In this document: piece after piece, positions 19,894-19,945 of the stretch
Layout of the letters: each line of letters starts with the position of its first letter
Position numbering within the stretch: the stretch's first letter is position 1
Program-made: the position numbers and the translations under genes
Source of the DNA: Ectocarpus siliculosus
Lineage: Eukaryota; Sar; Phaeophyceae; Ectocarpales; Ectocarpaceae
Assembly (NCBI GenBank): GCA_000310025.1
Contig: FN649738.1
Span: 2,605,727 to 2,625,671 of the forward strand
Length of the DNA stretch: 19,945 nucleotides
Direction: 5' to 3'
The notes under the pieces: model-generated
Told to the model about the DNA's origin: nothing
The model's database searches: none
The model's input: only the letters and a program-made list of their open reading frames with translations

Positions 19894-19945
19894 AGAGAGG
19901 GGGGGGGGGGGAAAAACTCCACATTCTTGGCAAAACCACAGACTT

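Noticed and set aside
404-19945. CRISPR array, bacterial operon or integrated phage
   Set aside because: Repeats are irregular or simple sequence, and coding parts are spliced eukaryotic exons.

Overview
The window looks like part of one large, intron-rich nuclear gene on the minus strand of a eukaryote. The 5' end lies beyond 19945 and the 3' end beyond position 1. I find no bacterial-style genes, no tRNA or rRNA, and no convincing plus-strand gene. Exons are short (54-189 bp), GC-rich and separated by introns of roughly 0.3-4.6 kb filled with CAG/CAA and GA microsatellites, oligo-C tracts and degenerate tandem repeats. This style fits a stramenopile, most likely a brown alga. That assignment is inferred from gene structure and composition, not from a marker gene.

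I rebuilt 22 exons (19720 down to 1) whose splice sites give one open frame of about 901 codons. In protein order: an acidic N-terminal segment (exon 1); four hydrophobic membrane segments (exons 2-5); a basic, helical juxtamembrane part (exon 6); a beta-rich PH/GRAM-like block (exons 7-9); a cyclic-nucleotide-binding (cNB) fold interrupted by a large acidic insert (exons 10-17); a charged coiled-coil (exons 17-18); a clear GRAM domain (exons 19-20); a helical linker (exon 21); and the start of a second cNB-like domain (exon 22), which runs off the window. A cNB-GRAM-cNB order is known from Dictyostelium GbpC-type proteins; here it is joined to a multi-pass membrane N-terminus. The likely role is a membrane-anchored lipid- or nucleotide-responsive signalling or scaffold protein.

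The introns hold much of the unusual content. Three or more carry tandem, decaying copies of the 3' end of the upstream exon together with its 5' splice site (after exons 1, 8 and 19). A copy of the start of exon 1 also sits just upstream of it and ends in a stop. The 4.6-kb intron between exons 18 and 19 contains a 1418-bp non-autonomous hAT-type transposon with perfect 8-bp target duplications. The next intron contains a 217-bp TA-flanked inverted-repeat MITE whose empty site can be read from neighbouring tandem copies. Twenty of the 21 introns are phase 0, and two use GC donors. Other content includes a telomere-like module present in opposite orientations at 3.2 and 18.6 kb, SINE-like tails, and a strongly over-represented 9-mer, TACTGCTGT.
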